A stretch of 64,000 bases of DNA, taken from contig JBFLVJ010000004.1 of assembly GCA_040758595.1 (NCBI GenBank), forward strand, positions 26,906-90,905. Reading direction: 5' to 3'. This document shows, piece by piece, positions 8,966 to 17,417 of this stretch. The notes under the pieces were generated by a model that was not told the origin of the DNA, did no database searches, and saw only the letters and a program-made list of their open reading frames with translations. The DNA is from Bilamarchaeum sp040758595 (GTDB lineage: Archaea; Micrarchaeota; Micrarchaeia; Anstonellales; Bilamarchaeaceae). The position numbers were made by a program, and so were the translations under genes. Numbering within the stretch: the first letter of the stretch is position 1; each line of letters begins with the position of its first letter.

Positions 8966-9517
8966 ATGGCTCTTGACTTAGGCATCGCCAAGATAATGAA
9001 GGACCTTTCAGAGAAGGAGCAGGCGCTCGACATCGTCCTCGCGGAGAACCGCAAGACCGTGCGCTCCTGCTCGAACGCGATAAAATGCATGCACGCCTAC
9101 GATTTGAAGAAGGCCAAGGAGCATCTCGCCGAGGCGGATGAGACCCTGAAGGGACTGAAGAAGTACGAAGAACAGTTCCCGGGCCAGCTGGCACACATCT
9201 ACCAGGAGTATGCCGAGGCGCAGATAGTGCTTTCTGCCATCGAGCTCAAGAAAATCCCCAGCTATACGAAACTCAAGGTGCCAGAAGTGCCCTATCTCAA
9301 CGGCCTGCTGGACGCCATCGGAGAGCTGAAGCGCGAGATGTACGAATCCCTCAGGCGCGGCAACAAGCACGAGGCGGAATTCTACTTCAAGATGATGGAG
9401 GAGATCTTCGACGAGCTCCTCCCGCTCCGTTTCTCCAATTCCGTGCTCCCGGAGTTCCGCAAGAAGCAGGACAACGCCAGAAGGCAGATAGAGCAGGCCA
9501 GGGGAGAGCTTCTCTGA
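8966..9517 (+). CDS. Translin family protein
   Basis: The 183-residue all-helical protein has the translin layout: KEQALDIVLAENRKTVRSCSNAIK near the N-terminus, then a GLLDAIGELKREMYESLRRGN segment typical of archaeal translins. Translins bind single-stranded nucleic acid as octamers, and some archaeal homologues have RNase activity. ATG 8966 was chosen because the upstream extension overlaps the divergent pyrH start and is not translin-like. A TATA-like TTATATGG lies about 28 nt upstream. Confidence 0.8.
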   Translation: MALDLGIAKIMKDLSEKEQALDIVLAENRKTVRSCSNAIKCMHAYDLKKAKEHLAEADETLKGLKKYEEQFPGQLAHIYQEYAEAQIVLSAIELKKIPSYTKLKVPEVPYLNGLLDAIGELKREMYESLRRGNKHEAEFYFKMMEEIFDELLPLRFSNSVLPEFRKKQDNARRQIEQARGELL

Positions 9518-9544
9518 GCGCGAGGCCATTCGGAGTGTGAGGCG

Positions 9545-9931
9545 ATGAAGCTGGAGCCCAAAGCCGCCGAAGGCGAATACTATTTCGCCATGGTTGCCGA
9601 AGACGACCTCATGGCGCTCACCGGCATACTTGAGAGCGTCGTCTGCATCTTCAGGGAGAGCGAAGGATTGACGATCGTCTTCTCGGAGGATGCGAAAGAA
9701 GAGGTCGCGGAGCTCACCGGCAAGGAGATCATGGGCCCGTTCGCTTTGATAACCATGACGGCGCAGACCGAGCTGAATGCCATCGGCATCCTGGCGAAGA
9801 TCACGGATGCGCTCGCGAAGGAGAAAATAGCGGTGAATGCCTTCTCGGCATACTATCACGACCACATCCTCGTCCCGTATGGGAAAAAAGAACGGGCGAC
9901 CGCTATTCTAGAATCGCTGTCGGTTCAGTGA
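9545..9931 (+). CDS. ACT-domain protein
   Basis: The 128-residue protein has the look of a tandem ACT-like domain protein: an N-terminal half ending TIVFSEDAKEEVAELTG and a C-terminal half AIGILAKITDALAKEKIAVNAFSAYYHDHILVPYG. The latter is the usual ACT strand-helix pattern with a ligand loop. ACT domains bind amino acids and regulate enzymes or transcription; no catalytic domain is attached. It sits 27 nt downstream of the translin gene and may share its transcript. Confidence 0.65.
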   Translation: MKLEPKAAEGEYYFAMVAEDDLMALTGILESVVCIFRESEGLTIVFSEDAKEEVAELTGKEIMGPFALITMTAQTELNAIGILAKITDALAKEKIAVNAFSAYYHDHILVPYGKKERATAILESLSVQ

Positions 9932-9935
9932 ATTT

Positions 9936-9980
9936 ACTTTAAATCACTTTAAGTCTGGCTTTTTTACTTTAAGTTAAAGT
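9936..9980. promoter_or_regulatory. ACTTTAA repeat cluster upstream of polB
   Basis: Three direct copies of ACTTTAA (9936-9942, 9946-9952, 9966-9972) are followed by its reverse complement TTAAAGT (9974-9980). The last two form a perfect palindrome, ACTTTAAGTTAAAGT. They lie 45-90 nt before the probable leaderless start of polB, just upstream of a TATA box CTTTATACC (about 10028). The arrangement looks like an operator or activator site for polB. No protein is identified. Confidence 0.5.
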
Positions 9981-10057
9981 TGCTTATAATTCTCGGTCAT
10001 ATCTCGGGCAAGCAGCTTCCCGGAAACCTTTATACCCTTTCCAGCCATCATACTCTT

Positions 10058-12451
10058 ATGCTAAAGCGGTGCCGGGCCTACGTCATAGACTGCAGCTACA
10101 CCGTCAGGAAAGGCAAGACCTACGTCGCTCTCCTCCTGAAAGGCAAGAAGACGGTCAAGCGCTACTACCAGTACGATCCTTATTTCTACGCAGACGTCCC
10201 CGACTCGCACCGCGAGCAGCTGGAGATGATGGAGGCCGCCAAGAAGACCGGGGGGCTGGTCTCGCCGCTCCGCGTCGAGCAGGTGGAGAGGCAGATAAGC
10301 TCCGAGAAGCGCAAGATACTCAAAATCTACTGCAAGGAGCCGTCCGACGTCCCCGCGCTCAAGAACGCCATCCCGTTCGAATGCTACGAATACAACATCC
10401 CGTTCTCCCGCCGTTTCCTGTTCGACATGGGCATCACCCCGCTCCATATAATCACCTACGAGCGCGAAGGTCCTCTTATCAAGAAGATACTCTCTGTCAA
10501 GCCGGGCGAACCCAAGCTGGATGCCATGGCATTCGACATAGAGACCTACAACCCCGCCGGCATCCCGAGGGAGAGCAAGGACCCCATCATCATGGTGAGC
10601 TACTGCGGCAAGAAGAAAGGCGTCCTCACATCGAAGCCGTGCCCGCACGATTACGTTGAGGAGCTCGGAGACGAGAAGGCGATGCTCGAGCGTTTCAACG
10701 AGGTCATCAGGCAGGAGGACCCGGATGTCCTTGTCGGCTACAACTCGGCCAACTTCGACATCCCATACCTCCAGGCGAGGACCAAGGCCGCCGGCGTCCG
10801 CCTCGGCATGGGCCGGTTCGGGGGCCCGCCTAAACCACTGAAGAAAGGCCTGATAACCGGCATGCGCATCCCCGGCCGGGCCCATATGGATCTCTATCCC
10901 ATCGTCAAGTTCTTCGGATTCATAGGCATAATCAAGACCCAGAGATTCACCTTGGACGCGGTCGCCCAGGACGTCCTGGGCAGCAAGAAAGTGGCCATGA
11001 AGAAGGACGAGATATGGCAGCTCTGGGACAAGGGTGACATCGAAAAGCTGTGCGAGTACTCGATGGTGGATGCAGAGCTCACAAAAGCGCTATCAGACCG
11101 CTTCCTCCCCCTGGAGATGGAGCTATCGAGCGTTGCGAAGATGCCTCTCTTCGAGACCACGGTCTCAACGAGCGGCCAGCTGGTCGAGAACCTGCTTATG
11201 TTCCATGCGGCCGAGCGCAACGAGATGGTTCCATCAAGACCTGGCGGGGATGCCATCATGGAGCGGACCAACGCCCCCATCCAGGGAGCGTTCGTGAAAC
11301 TCCCCGAGCCTGGCATCTACGACAACCTGGCGGTCCTGGACTTCCGCGGTCTGTATCCTTCCATCATAGTATCCTACAACATCGATCCCGCTACTCTGAT
11401 GAAAGAGGGTTCCGAAACGGAAGACGCAGGACCCGAAACCGCTTTCGTCTCCCCTTCCGGAGCCAGATTCTCCAAGAAGGACGTCGGCCTCATCCCGTTC
11501 GTGCTCGATTACCTGGTGGACCGGAGGATGGAGCTGAAGAAAGGGCTCAAGGGCCTGGACAAGGACAGCGAGGAATACGTGAGACTGAGCGCCCGCTCCC
11601 AGGCACTTAAGATCCTCGCAAATAGCTTCTACGGCTACATGGGATACGCCCGCTCCAGATGGTACTCCCGCCCCTGCGCCGAGAGCGTGACCGCCTGGGG
11701 AAGAAAGCATATCATGGAGACCATAATGGCCGCTGAAAAGTCAGGATTTATGGTAATCTACGGAGATACTGATAGTGTGTTTATACACTACAAAAACAAG
11801 CAGGACGTCCTGGATTTTGTGAAAAAAATCAACGACTCCCTGCCTGAGAAGATGGAGCTTGAGCTGGAAGGCTTCTACACCCGCGGGGTGTTCGTGAGCA
11901 AGAAAGGGGGCGAGGAGCGCGGGGCGAAGAAGAAATACGCCCTCATGGGCGAGGACGGACGCATCAAGATACGCGGCTTCGAGCTGGTGAGGCGGGACTG
12001 GTCAGCGGTCGCCAAGGAGACCCAGCTCAAGGTGCTCCAGGCGATACTCAAGGACGGCAGCAAGGAGAAGGCTGTGAAGATAATCCGAGATACGGTGTCC
12101 GACCTGCAGAGCGGCAAGGTGCCCCTCCAGAAGCTGGCCATCAGCACCCAGCTGAAGAAAGATCCGCGCAGGTATGAGGTGGTCAGCCCTGAGCTGACGG
12201 CTGCCAAGAAGCTTTTGAAGGCAGGCACCCCAATAGATCAGGGGACCATAATCCAGTATGTGGTGGGCAAGTCTGGCAAGTCGATATCAGAGAAGGCCGA
12301 GCCGCTGGAGCTTGCCAAGGACTACGATCCGGATTATTACATCAACAACCAGGTGCTCCCTGCCGTGATGAAGATAATGAAGGAGCTGGGCTACGACGAA
12401 TACAGCATGAAGTTCGGCGGCAAGCAGAAGAGCCTCGACCACTTTTTCTAA
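10058..12451 (+). CDS. polB: DNA polymerase, family B
   Basis: This is a replicative or repair B-family polymerase of 797 residues. Exonuclease motifs are FDIETY (Exo I), NSANFDIPYL (Exo II) and YSMVDAEL (Exo III). Polymerase motifs are DFRGLYPSII (A), KILANSFYGY (B) and YGDTDSVFI (C). No intein interrupts it. The start at ATG 10058 follows a TATA box by about 26 nt, implying leaderless translation; the frame is open to a TTG at 9980, but that would lie in the repeat cluster. A short stretch after motif A (SETEDAGPETA) is coded by repeat-family words. The C-terminus ends KQKSLDHFF, a plausible PCNA-binding (PIP-like) tail. Confidence 0.95.
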   Translation: MLKRCRAYVIDCSYTVRKGKTYVALLLKGKKTVKRYYQYDPYFYADVPDSHREQLEMMEAAKKTGGLVSPLRVEQVERQISSEKRKILKIYCKEPSDVPALKNAIPFECYEYNIPFSRRFLFDMGITPLHIITYEREGPLIKKILSVKPGEPKLDAMAFDIETYNPAGIPRESKDPIIMVSYCGKKKGVLTSKPCPHDYVEELGDEKAMLERFNEVIRQEDPDVLVGYNSANFDIPYLQARTKAAGVRLGMGRFGGPPKPLKKGLITGMRIPGRAHMDLYPIVKFFGFIGIIKTQRFTLDAVAQDVLGSKKVAMKKDEIWQLWDKGDIEKLCEYSMVDAELTKALSDRFLPLEMELSSVAKMPLFETTVSTSGQLVENLLMFHAAERNEMVPSRPGGDAIMERTNAPIQGAFVKLPEPGIYDNLAVLDFRGLYPSIIVSYNIDPATLMKEGSETEDAGPETAFVSPSGARFSKKDVGLIPFVLDYLVDRRMELKKGLKGLDKDSEEYVRLSARSQALKILANSFYGYMGYARSRWYSRPCAESVTAWGRKHIMETIMAAEKSGFMVIYGDTDSVFIHYKNKQDVLDFVKKINDSLPEKMELELEGFYTRGVFVSKKGGEERGAKKKYALMGEDGRIKIRGFELVRRDWSAVAKETQLKVLQAILKDGSKEKAVKIIRDTVSDLQSGKVPLQKLAISTQLKKDPRRYEVVSPELTAAKKLLKAGTPIDQGTIIQYVVGKSGKSISEKAEPLELAKDYDPDYYINNQVLPAVMKIMKELGYDEYSMKFGGKQKSLDHFF

Positions 12452-12598
12452 AGCGGAATAAGGAGACACAATGCCGCTCGGCCGGCCGAGCCCTCTGCCA
12501 ACCTTACGGATGATCAGATTCCTCGACAACGCGACGCTCCGCATCGCATGGGCAGTTCCCGACGGAAGCCATAAAAACAGTTCCCGAGATTAAAATCC

Positions 12599-12946
12599 AT
12601 GGTCCAGGCGGAAAAGGAGAAGAAAAGAGGGGGTGTCGCCGATGCCATCAACGAGCTTCTCGAAGCCCTCGACAAATCGAGGAAAGCGAGTTTCACTCCG
12701 GAATATGTCGCCAGCTTCTCTCAGAAGGAGATAAGCGATTATGAGCGTGCCGGTATGAAGGCGCGCGAGATGCGGGAGCCTGAACTGAAGGCGACCCCGA
12801 AACTCGTCAAGCCGAAGGAGGAGCGGATGGTCCTCGATCGGCAGATGAACGAGAAGGCTTTCGGGGACGCGATGGACCTGGCCACGATATTGGAGAAGGC
12901 CGCCGCCGGCAACAAACTCAAGCTCACAGAATGGGTCAAGGGATGA
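12599..12946 (+). CDS. Conserved-looking hypothetical protein, charged
   Basis: A 115-residue, mostly helical and charged protein with no motif I recognise. It starts at ATG 12599 and is followed 3 nt later by the next small gene, so the two are likely one operon, possibly extending into pus10. The 147-bp gap from polB contains a GGCCGGCC palindrome and an A+T-rich TATA-like stretch just before the start. Confidence 0.5.
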   Translation: MVQAEKEKKRGGVADAINELLEALDKSRKASFTPEYVASFSQKEISDYERAGMKAREMREPELKATPKLVKPKEERMVLDRQMNEKAFGDAMDLATILEKAAAGNKLKLTEWVKG

Positions 12947-12949
12947 ACC

Positions 12950-13291
12950 ATGGTCCTAGACATCTTGGATGACGGAAGCAAGGAGCGCATCATCCACATC
13001 TGGAAGGCCATGTCGGACATCGACAAGGGCCACTTCATCAACCAGGTGGCGCTCGCCCTCAGCGTCTGGGGCAGCGACGAGAGGGGCAAGAGGCTTGTCG
13101 TAGATGTCTTGAGCCTCATGACCCTGAACGGCACCAGTACGCTCGCCGATTTCGGCCTCTACGTGGAGAAGGCGGCCAAGCTCAAGAGCGCCTCTTCCAT
13201 GTCTGAGAAGGTCAAGCGCGCGGCCGTGGTACTGGAGGGCTACCGGGTGAAGAACGCCCTGCCTTCCGAGCCGCACAAGGAACTGTTCTGA
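12950..13291 (+). CDS. Hypothetical helical protein
   Basis: A 113-residue helical protein, unrecognised. The sequence (DKGHFINQVALALSVWGSDERG... VVDVLSLMTLNG) suggests a compact helical bundle. It is closely spaced after the preceding gene and 14 nt before pus10, so co-transcription is probable. Confidence 0.5.
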   Translation: MVLDILDDGSKERIIHIWKAMSDIDKGHFINQVALALSVWGSDERGKRLVVDVLSLMTLNGTSTLADFGLYVEKAAKLKSASSMSEKVKRAAVVLEGYRVKNALPSEPHKELF

Positions 13292-13305
13292 TTCCGGGTT
13301 TTTCT

Positions 13306-14418
13306 ATGCAGCTATGCAGCATATGCAATTCGGCCAATGGCAACCGTTTCCATGAAGGCCAGTGCCACATATGCGGCGGGGCGGCATTGAAGACCGACTC
13401 CATGCTTGAGGAAGCGAAGGCCCTTCTGGCCAAAGAGCAAGCCAAGAGCTTCTCGATCTCCACCCTCATCCCGAAAGACTGGCTATCGCGCGAGGAGAAG
13501 GCATGGGACGTGGCACTCGCAGATGCCGAGAGCGTGAAGAACCTGCTCAACAAGAGATTATCCTCCGCGCTGGTGAAATCGGTCAAGGCCGAGTACGTCC
13601 CGCAAGGCGATTGCCGCGTGATATTCGACTACAAGAAAGGGACGGTATCTATAGAGCGCAGCCCGCTCTTCATCTTCGGCAGATATCTCAAGCATGCCGC
13701 CGGCCTCTCCCAGAGCAGGTGGATATGCATCGCCTGCAAGGGCAAAGGCTGCAAGAAATGCGATAACAAAGGCAGGTTCTACGAGTCGGTGGAGGAGCGC
13801 ATCGGAGAGCCGGTCAAGAAGGCGACCGGCGCCGAAGACTATGTGATGCACGCCTCGGGCCGCGAGGATGTGGATGCGACCAATAGCGCAGGCAGGCCTT
13901 TCGTACTGGAACTCAAAGCGCCGAAGGACCGCGAGCCGGACCTATCGGCCGTGGCTGAGGCCATCGCTTCCACGAACGAGGTCTCGGTGCGCGACCTGCG
14001 CATAGTCCCGCCCTCCTTCAGCGAGCTGGTGACCGAATCCCATTTCGACAAGAGCTACAAGGCCGAGAGCGAATTCGAGAATGAGCTCGATGAGGAGGCA
14101 GTCGTCAAAATCCTCTCGCTCAACGGGAAGACGCTCCTCCAGAAGACGCCAACCCGCGTGGCCCACAGGAGGGCGGACCTGGTGAGGCATCGGAAATTAA
14201 AGTCAATCGAAGTAGCATTCCCCGAGACCGGGAACCGGAGACTGGCGACCATTTTCATCAAGGCCGAAGCCGGCACATATATCAAAGAGCTGATTTCCGG
14301 AGACAACGGCAGGACCAACCCCAGCATAACCGGCCTCCTGGGCTTCAAGGCGGTGTGCAAGAAGCTCGACGTATCCGAGATAGATGACCGGTACCTGGAT
14401 TTCATCATCGGTTCATGA
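13306..14418 (+). CDS. pus10: tRNA pseudouridine synthase Pus10
   Basis: The 370-residue enzyme has an N-terminal zinc-binding region (CSICNSAN... CHICGG), a second cysteine cluster (CIACKGKGCKKC, about residue 145) and the catalytic domain with ASGREDVDATNSAGRPFVLEL. The aspartate in that motif is the expected nucleophile. Archaeal Pus10 makes pseudouridine at tRNA positions 54 and 55. The C-terminal KAEAGTYIKELISGDNGRTNPS is the family's binding loop. The length is slightly shorter than average. Two of its predicted targets, tRNA-Gly and tRNA-Arg, are in this window. Confidence 0.9.
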   Translation: MQLCSICNSANGNRFHEGQCHICGGAALKTDSMLEEAKALLAKEQAKSFSISTLIPKDWLSREEKAWDVALADAESVKNLLNKRLSSALVKSVKAEYVPQGDCRVIFDYKKGTVSIERSPLFIFGRYLKHAAGLSQSRWICIACKGKGCKKCDNKGRFYESVEERIGEPVKKATGAEDYVMHASGREDVDATNSAGRPFVLELKAPKDREPDLSAVAEAIASTNEVSVRDLRIVPPSFSELVTESHFDKSYKAESEFENELDEEAVVKILSLNGKTLLQKTPTRVAHRRADLVRHRKLKSIEVAFPETGNRRLATIFIKAEAGTYIKELISGDNGRTNPSITGLLGFKAVCKKLDVSEIDDRYLDFIIGS

Positions 14419-14422
14419 TCAG

Positions 14423-15097
14423 TTAAGGCGCCCCGTACTTCTTCATGTATTCCAGGTACTTCTGGTATGTATTCTCCTTGACATAGACCTTGCCGTCATC
14501 CAGCTTCCTCTCCTTGAGGTGGTTGAAGGCCATGTTTATGTCGATTATCGAATGCACCGGCACTCCTGTCTCTTCCGTGAATTCCTGGATGGCGCTATCC
14601 TTCTTGCCCCGCTCTTTCCTGTCCACGGCGATGACGATGCCGACGACCTCTGCCTTCAAGGTCTTCTGGAGCTTCTCTATGGCCTCCACCTTGGTGCCGC
14701 CGGTCGTGAGCACGTCATCGACCAGGACTATCTTCTTGCCGAAGTCCAGCCCCTGGCTGCCCACGAACACGCTGTTGGCGTCCGCCCCGTGGAGCTTCAT
14801 CTCCTTGCGGTCGAAGAGCCATCTCTTGTCGATGCCATGGAGGTACTTGAGCTCGATGGCCGCGCTGATGGCGAGCGGGATGCCCTTGTAGGCCGGGCCG
14901 AATATGACGTCGAACTTGTCGCCGAAGCACTCATGTATCCTGGAGGCGTAGAACCTGCCCAGGTCCGCTATCGCCGAGCCGCCGGAGATGACACCCAAAT
15001 CCACGAAATAGGGCGAGATCCTCCCGCTCTTCAAGGTGAACTCCCCGAAACGCATAGCTTCGTTCTTCGCCAGGAATTCGATGAATGAGATGTTCAA
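14423..15097 (-). CDS. pyrE: Orotate phosphoribosyltransferase
   Basis: The 224-residue protein has the type I PRTase PRPP loop VLVDDVLTTGGTKVEAIEKL, an FGPAYKGIPLAISAAI segment and the GRISPYFVDLG substrate region. It converts orotate to OMP in pyrimidine synthesis. The convergent pus10 stop lies 4 nt away. Upstream of the start (15098-15221) is an A+T-rich operator-like repeat shared with the neighbouring regulator gene. Confidence 0.93.
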   Translation of the reverse strand: MNISFIEFLAKNEAMRFGEFTLKSGRISPYFVDLGVISGGSAIADLGRFYASRIHECFGDKFDVIFGPAYKGIPLAISAAIELKYLHGIDKRWLFDRKEMKLHGADANSVFVGSQGLDFGKKIVLVDDVLTTGGTKVEAIEKLQKTLKAEVVGIVIAVDRKERGKKDSAIQEFTEETGVPVHSIIDINMAFNHLKERKLDDGKVYVKENTYQKYLEYMKKYGAP

Positions 15098-15158
15098 AAG
15101 ACCACCGGAGCGATTGCGAGGGCAAGCTATATATGTATTCGTGTCAGTCGTCTAATCT

Positions 15159-15201
15159 ATTGTTTAATCATATACTTTCTATAATTTACAATTTAACGAT
15201 T
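15159..15201. repeat. Left copy of 43-bp A+T-rich operator-like repeat
   Basis: The sequence opens with ATTGTTTAAT and closes with AATTTAACGATT. It matches a second copy at 16595-16637 at about 35 of 43 positions, in direct orientation. The ends within each copy are roughly inverted repeats. It lies between the regulator's 3' end and pyrE, so it could be the pyrE-side operator, or one end of an inserted cassette. Confidence 0.55.
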
Positions 15202-15221
15202 TTTATCGACGAAGAAATATT

Positions 15222-16589
15222 CTACCAGATGTTCTTTACAGTATATGTACTTTTCCTAGCGAATCCAGTGTGTTCTAATAGGCCAGCGTCTACCAGGTTA
15301 TTTAGCATTTTTAATGCTGTCACTCTGGACACATTCAGGAGCGTCATTACCTGCGTGGTCGTTATTGTTTTTCTCTTAGACAGTATGCTCAGAAGCCTAT
15401 TATATCGTGCTTCTCTTGCCCGAGCGGCCGAAAGATAGATCCTTGCATAAAAGACTGATGGGGTATCCCCAATCAACTTGAACTCAGGAGCCGTCTTTCC
15501 AAGCAATCGCATCTCCTCCTTTATCTTCCATATCCCCTCCCCTCTGCCTTCATATAGCTGAGCTGGTGCTAGAAAATTGTATAGTCCTTCATTGGGATGA
15601 TAATGCCCATGCATGGATTGTATGTCCGTCCACATCCTCTGCGTAAGCACTGCCGGGTTTGATACGTCGAAACAATCGTCATATATGCGAACGCGGATAT
15701 GCTCGGTGCTCTGGTAGTTGCGATGGGCGACCGCATTCGTTATCGCCTCACGTATTACCTCGATGGGGATGGGGCTCTTTTCAATCATTCTGGCTCCTTG
15801 GTACTGCCTTACGACAGGTAGATTCTGTGAAACAAGATTAACGGCTTCTTCGATTAGCTTATGTGCTGGAAGGGATATGGCAATCGGCTTACCCACAGCT
15901 AAAGGCGGCGCGCCAATCGGGTTGGCATACTTTTGTATCTCTATAAACGCACCTTCGATAAAGTCATCCGGCTTTTTAGCTAATACAATGACCCCCCGGA
16001 TGTTTATGGAACCATTTGCGTCTTTGATCGAATCTATGATGGTCTGTCTCTGTTTGCCCTTTGCTTTGGTGTAAAATTCTAGTTCATCGGTATCCAGATC
16101 ATTGACTGTAGCAGTCGTCGGCGTCCCCTCGGCATTAACGGTTCCATACCGGAGATGGTATGCTCGTACTTCCTCCGGAGACAGCTGCCTTTTCTGGTCC
16201 CCGTCACGGTCGTAATAGATATTCTTATAGGAACAGGGACGGAGCTTATCCAAGTCTCTGACTAAGATGAGTGCAACGTGATTGTTACCCATTTCGAAAA
16301 CCTTGCTTTCAGACCACGGTTGGGGTCGTATGTCTTTTTTAGCATTTGCAAACTCTTTCTGGAATTCTTCCGGATCTATCCCGGTTATCTCAAAACCATG
16401 TCTGGAATCGCTCTGCCCAACGAGTATGATGCCTCCATTCTTCGTCGCTAGGCATGCAATTTTCTCTCCAATGCTATCCTGAGTCCCTCTGGTGCGATCG
16501 AAGTTTTCATCCTCTGCTCTCTTCAGCAACTCCCGTAGATCTTCTTGGGTAATCTCTGAGAGTCTCTTCCAGCGTTGGAGGACGTTCAT
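15222..16589 (-). CDS. Schlafen AlbA_2-type ATP-binding regulator with winged helix
   Basis: The 455-residue protein has an N-terminal Schlafen/AlbA_2 domain (ENFDRTRGTQDSIGEKIACLATKNGGIILVG), a central ATPase-like HATPase_c_4 region (PIPIEVIREAITNAVAHRNY and YEGRGEGIWKIKEEM) and a C-terminal winged helix (TTTQVMTLLNVSRVTALKMLNNL). This is the plan of RecG-like putative regulators. GC content is clearly lower than in neighbours, suggesting transfer. The ATG at 16589 is used because upstream codons fall in the operator-like repeat and TATA (TTTATATAG). Two related 43-bp repeats flank the gene, which suggests autoregulation. Confidence 0.75.
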   Translation of the reverse strand: MNVLQRWKRLSEITQEDLRELLKRAEDENFDRTRGTQDSIGEKIACLATKNGGIILVGQSDSRHGFEITGIDPEEFQKEFANAKKDIRPQPWSESKVFEMGNNHVALILVRDLDKLRPCSYKNIYYDRDGDQKRQLSPEEVRAYHLRYGTVNAEGTPTTATVNDLDTDELEFYTKAKGKQRQTIIDSIKDANGSINIRGVIVLAKKPDDFIEGAFIEIQKYANPIGAPPLAVGKPIAISLPAHKLIEEAVNLVSQNLPVVRQYQGARMIEKSPIPIEVIREAITNAVAHRNYQSTEHIRVRIYDDCFDVSNPAVLTQRMWTDIQSMHGHYHPNEGLYNFLAPAQLYEGRGEGIWKIKEEMRLLGKTAPEFKLIGDTPSVFYARIYLSAARAREARYNRLLSILSKRKTITTTQVMTLLNVSRVTALKMLNNLVDAGLLEHTGFARKSTYTVKNIW

Positions 16590-16594
16590 GCATA

Positions 16595-16637
16595 ATTGTT
16601 TAATTGTAAAGTTTATATAGTTTACTATTAAACGATT
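16595..16637. repeat. Right copy of 43-bp A+T-rich operator-like repeat
   Basis: The partner of 15159-15201. It begins ATTGTTTAAT and ends CTATTAAACGATT, with ATTGTTTAAT and ATTAAACGAT as near-perfect inverted ends. It contains a TATA-like TTTATATAG and lies immediately upstream of the regulator's ATG, as an autoregulatory operator would. Confidence 0.6.
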
Positions 16638-16641
16638 GTTC

Positions 16642-17406
16642 CTACCTGCCCTTGGCGCCTTCACGGACAGCCTTGACCATGTCCTTTATCTTGGAGACCG
16701 AGCTCTCCTTCTCGAAAGCGGTCCCGACCTGGATTATGTCTGCCCCTGCCTTGATGACGTCCTTAGCCTGCGCCGGGGTCCGTATCCCGCCAGCCGCGAT
16801 ATAGGGTATCGATATTGACGAGCGCACCGCCTTGACCATGTCGAGCGGGATGTGCCCGCTCTCGGGGTTGCTTCCCGCATCGGTGATGAAGAACCTGAAG
16901 CCCATGCATTCAGCCGCCATGCCGAACGCGGCCGCTATCTTCGGCTTGTTCCTGGGGATCCTCTTGGCATCCCCGACCCAGCCGACGGTCCCTCCTGGCT
17001 CCACCACCACGTATGCCACGGGCAGCGGCTCGATGCCGGAGTATTTGACCACCGGGGCCGCGAGCATCTGCGCCTCGCTTATCCAGTAGGTATTCCTGGA
17101 GTTGAGCATGGACATGAAATAGACCGCATCTGCGTATTTGGTTATGGTCCCGATGTTCCCGGGGAAGAGCACCACGGGCCTGGAGACGTTCTCCTTTATC
17201 TCCTTGGCGACCACGTCCAGGGTCTCTCCCTGCACTCCGGTGCTGCCGCCTATCAATATGATGTCTGCCCCGCCCTCGTCAGCGTTCTTGGCGGTCTTGA
17301 CCGCGTCCTTGGGGGACTTGTAATCCATCGGGTCTATAAGCGCGAAGAGGAGACCTTTCTTGGAGGCCAGCTCCTCATGGATGTACCTTTCTATCTTCCC
17401 TTCCAT
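16642..17406 (-). CDS. Geranylgeranylglyceryl phosphate synthase
   Basis: The 254-residue TIM-barrel enzyme shows FALIDPMDYKSP, ADIILIGGSTGVQGETLD, PVVLFPGNIGTITKYADAVYFM and YIAAGGIRTPAQAKDVIKAGAD, all typical of GGGP synthase. It forms the first ether bond of archaeal lipids from sn-glycerol-1-phosphate and geranylgeranyl diphosphate. It lies directly downstream of the reductase gene at 17418 (11-nt gap), so the two lipid genes likely form one unit. Confidence 0.93.
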   Translation of the reverse strand: MEGKIERYIHEELASKKGLLFALIDPMDYKSPKDAVKTAKNADEGGADIILIGGSTGVQGETLDVVAKEIKENVSRPVVLFPGNIGTITKYADAVYFMSMLNSRNTYWISEAQMLAAPVVKYSGIEPLPVAYVVVEPGGTVGWVGDAKRIPRNKPKIAAAFGMAAECMGFRFFITDAGSNPESGHIPLDMVKAVRSSISIPYIAAGGIRTPAQAKDVIKAGADIIQVGTAFEKESSVSKIKDMVKAVREGAKGR

Positions 17407-17417
17407 AAATGCACCTC

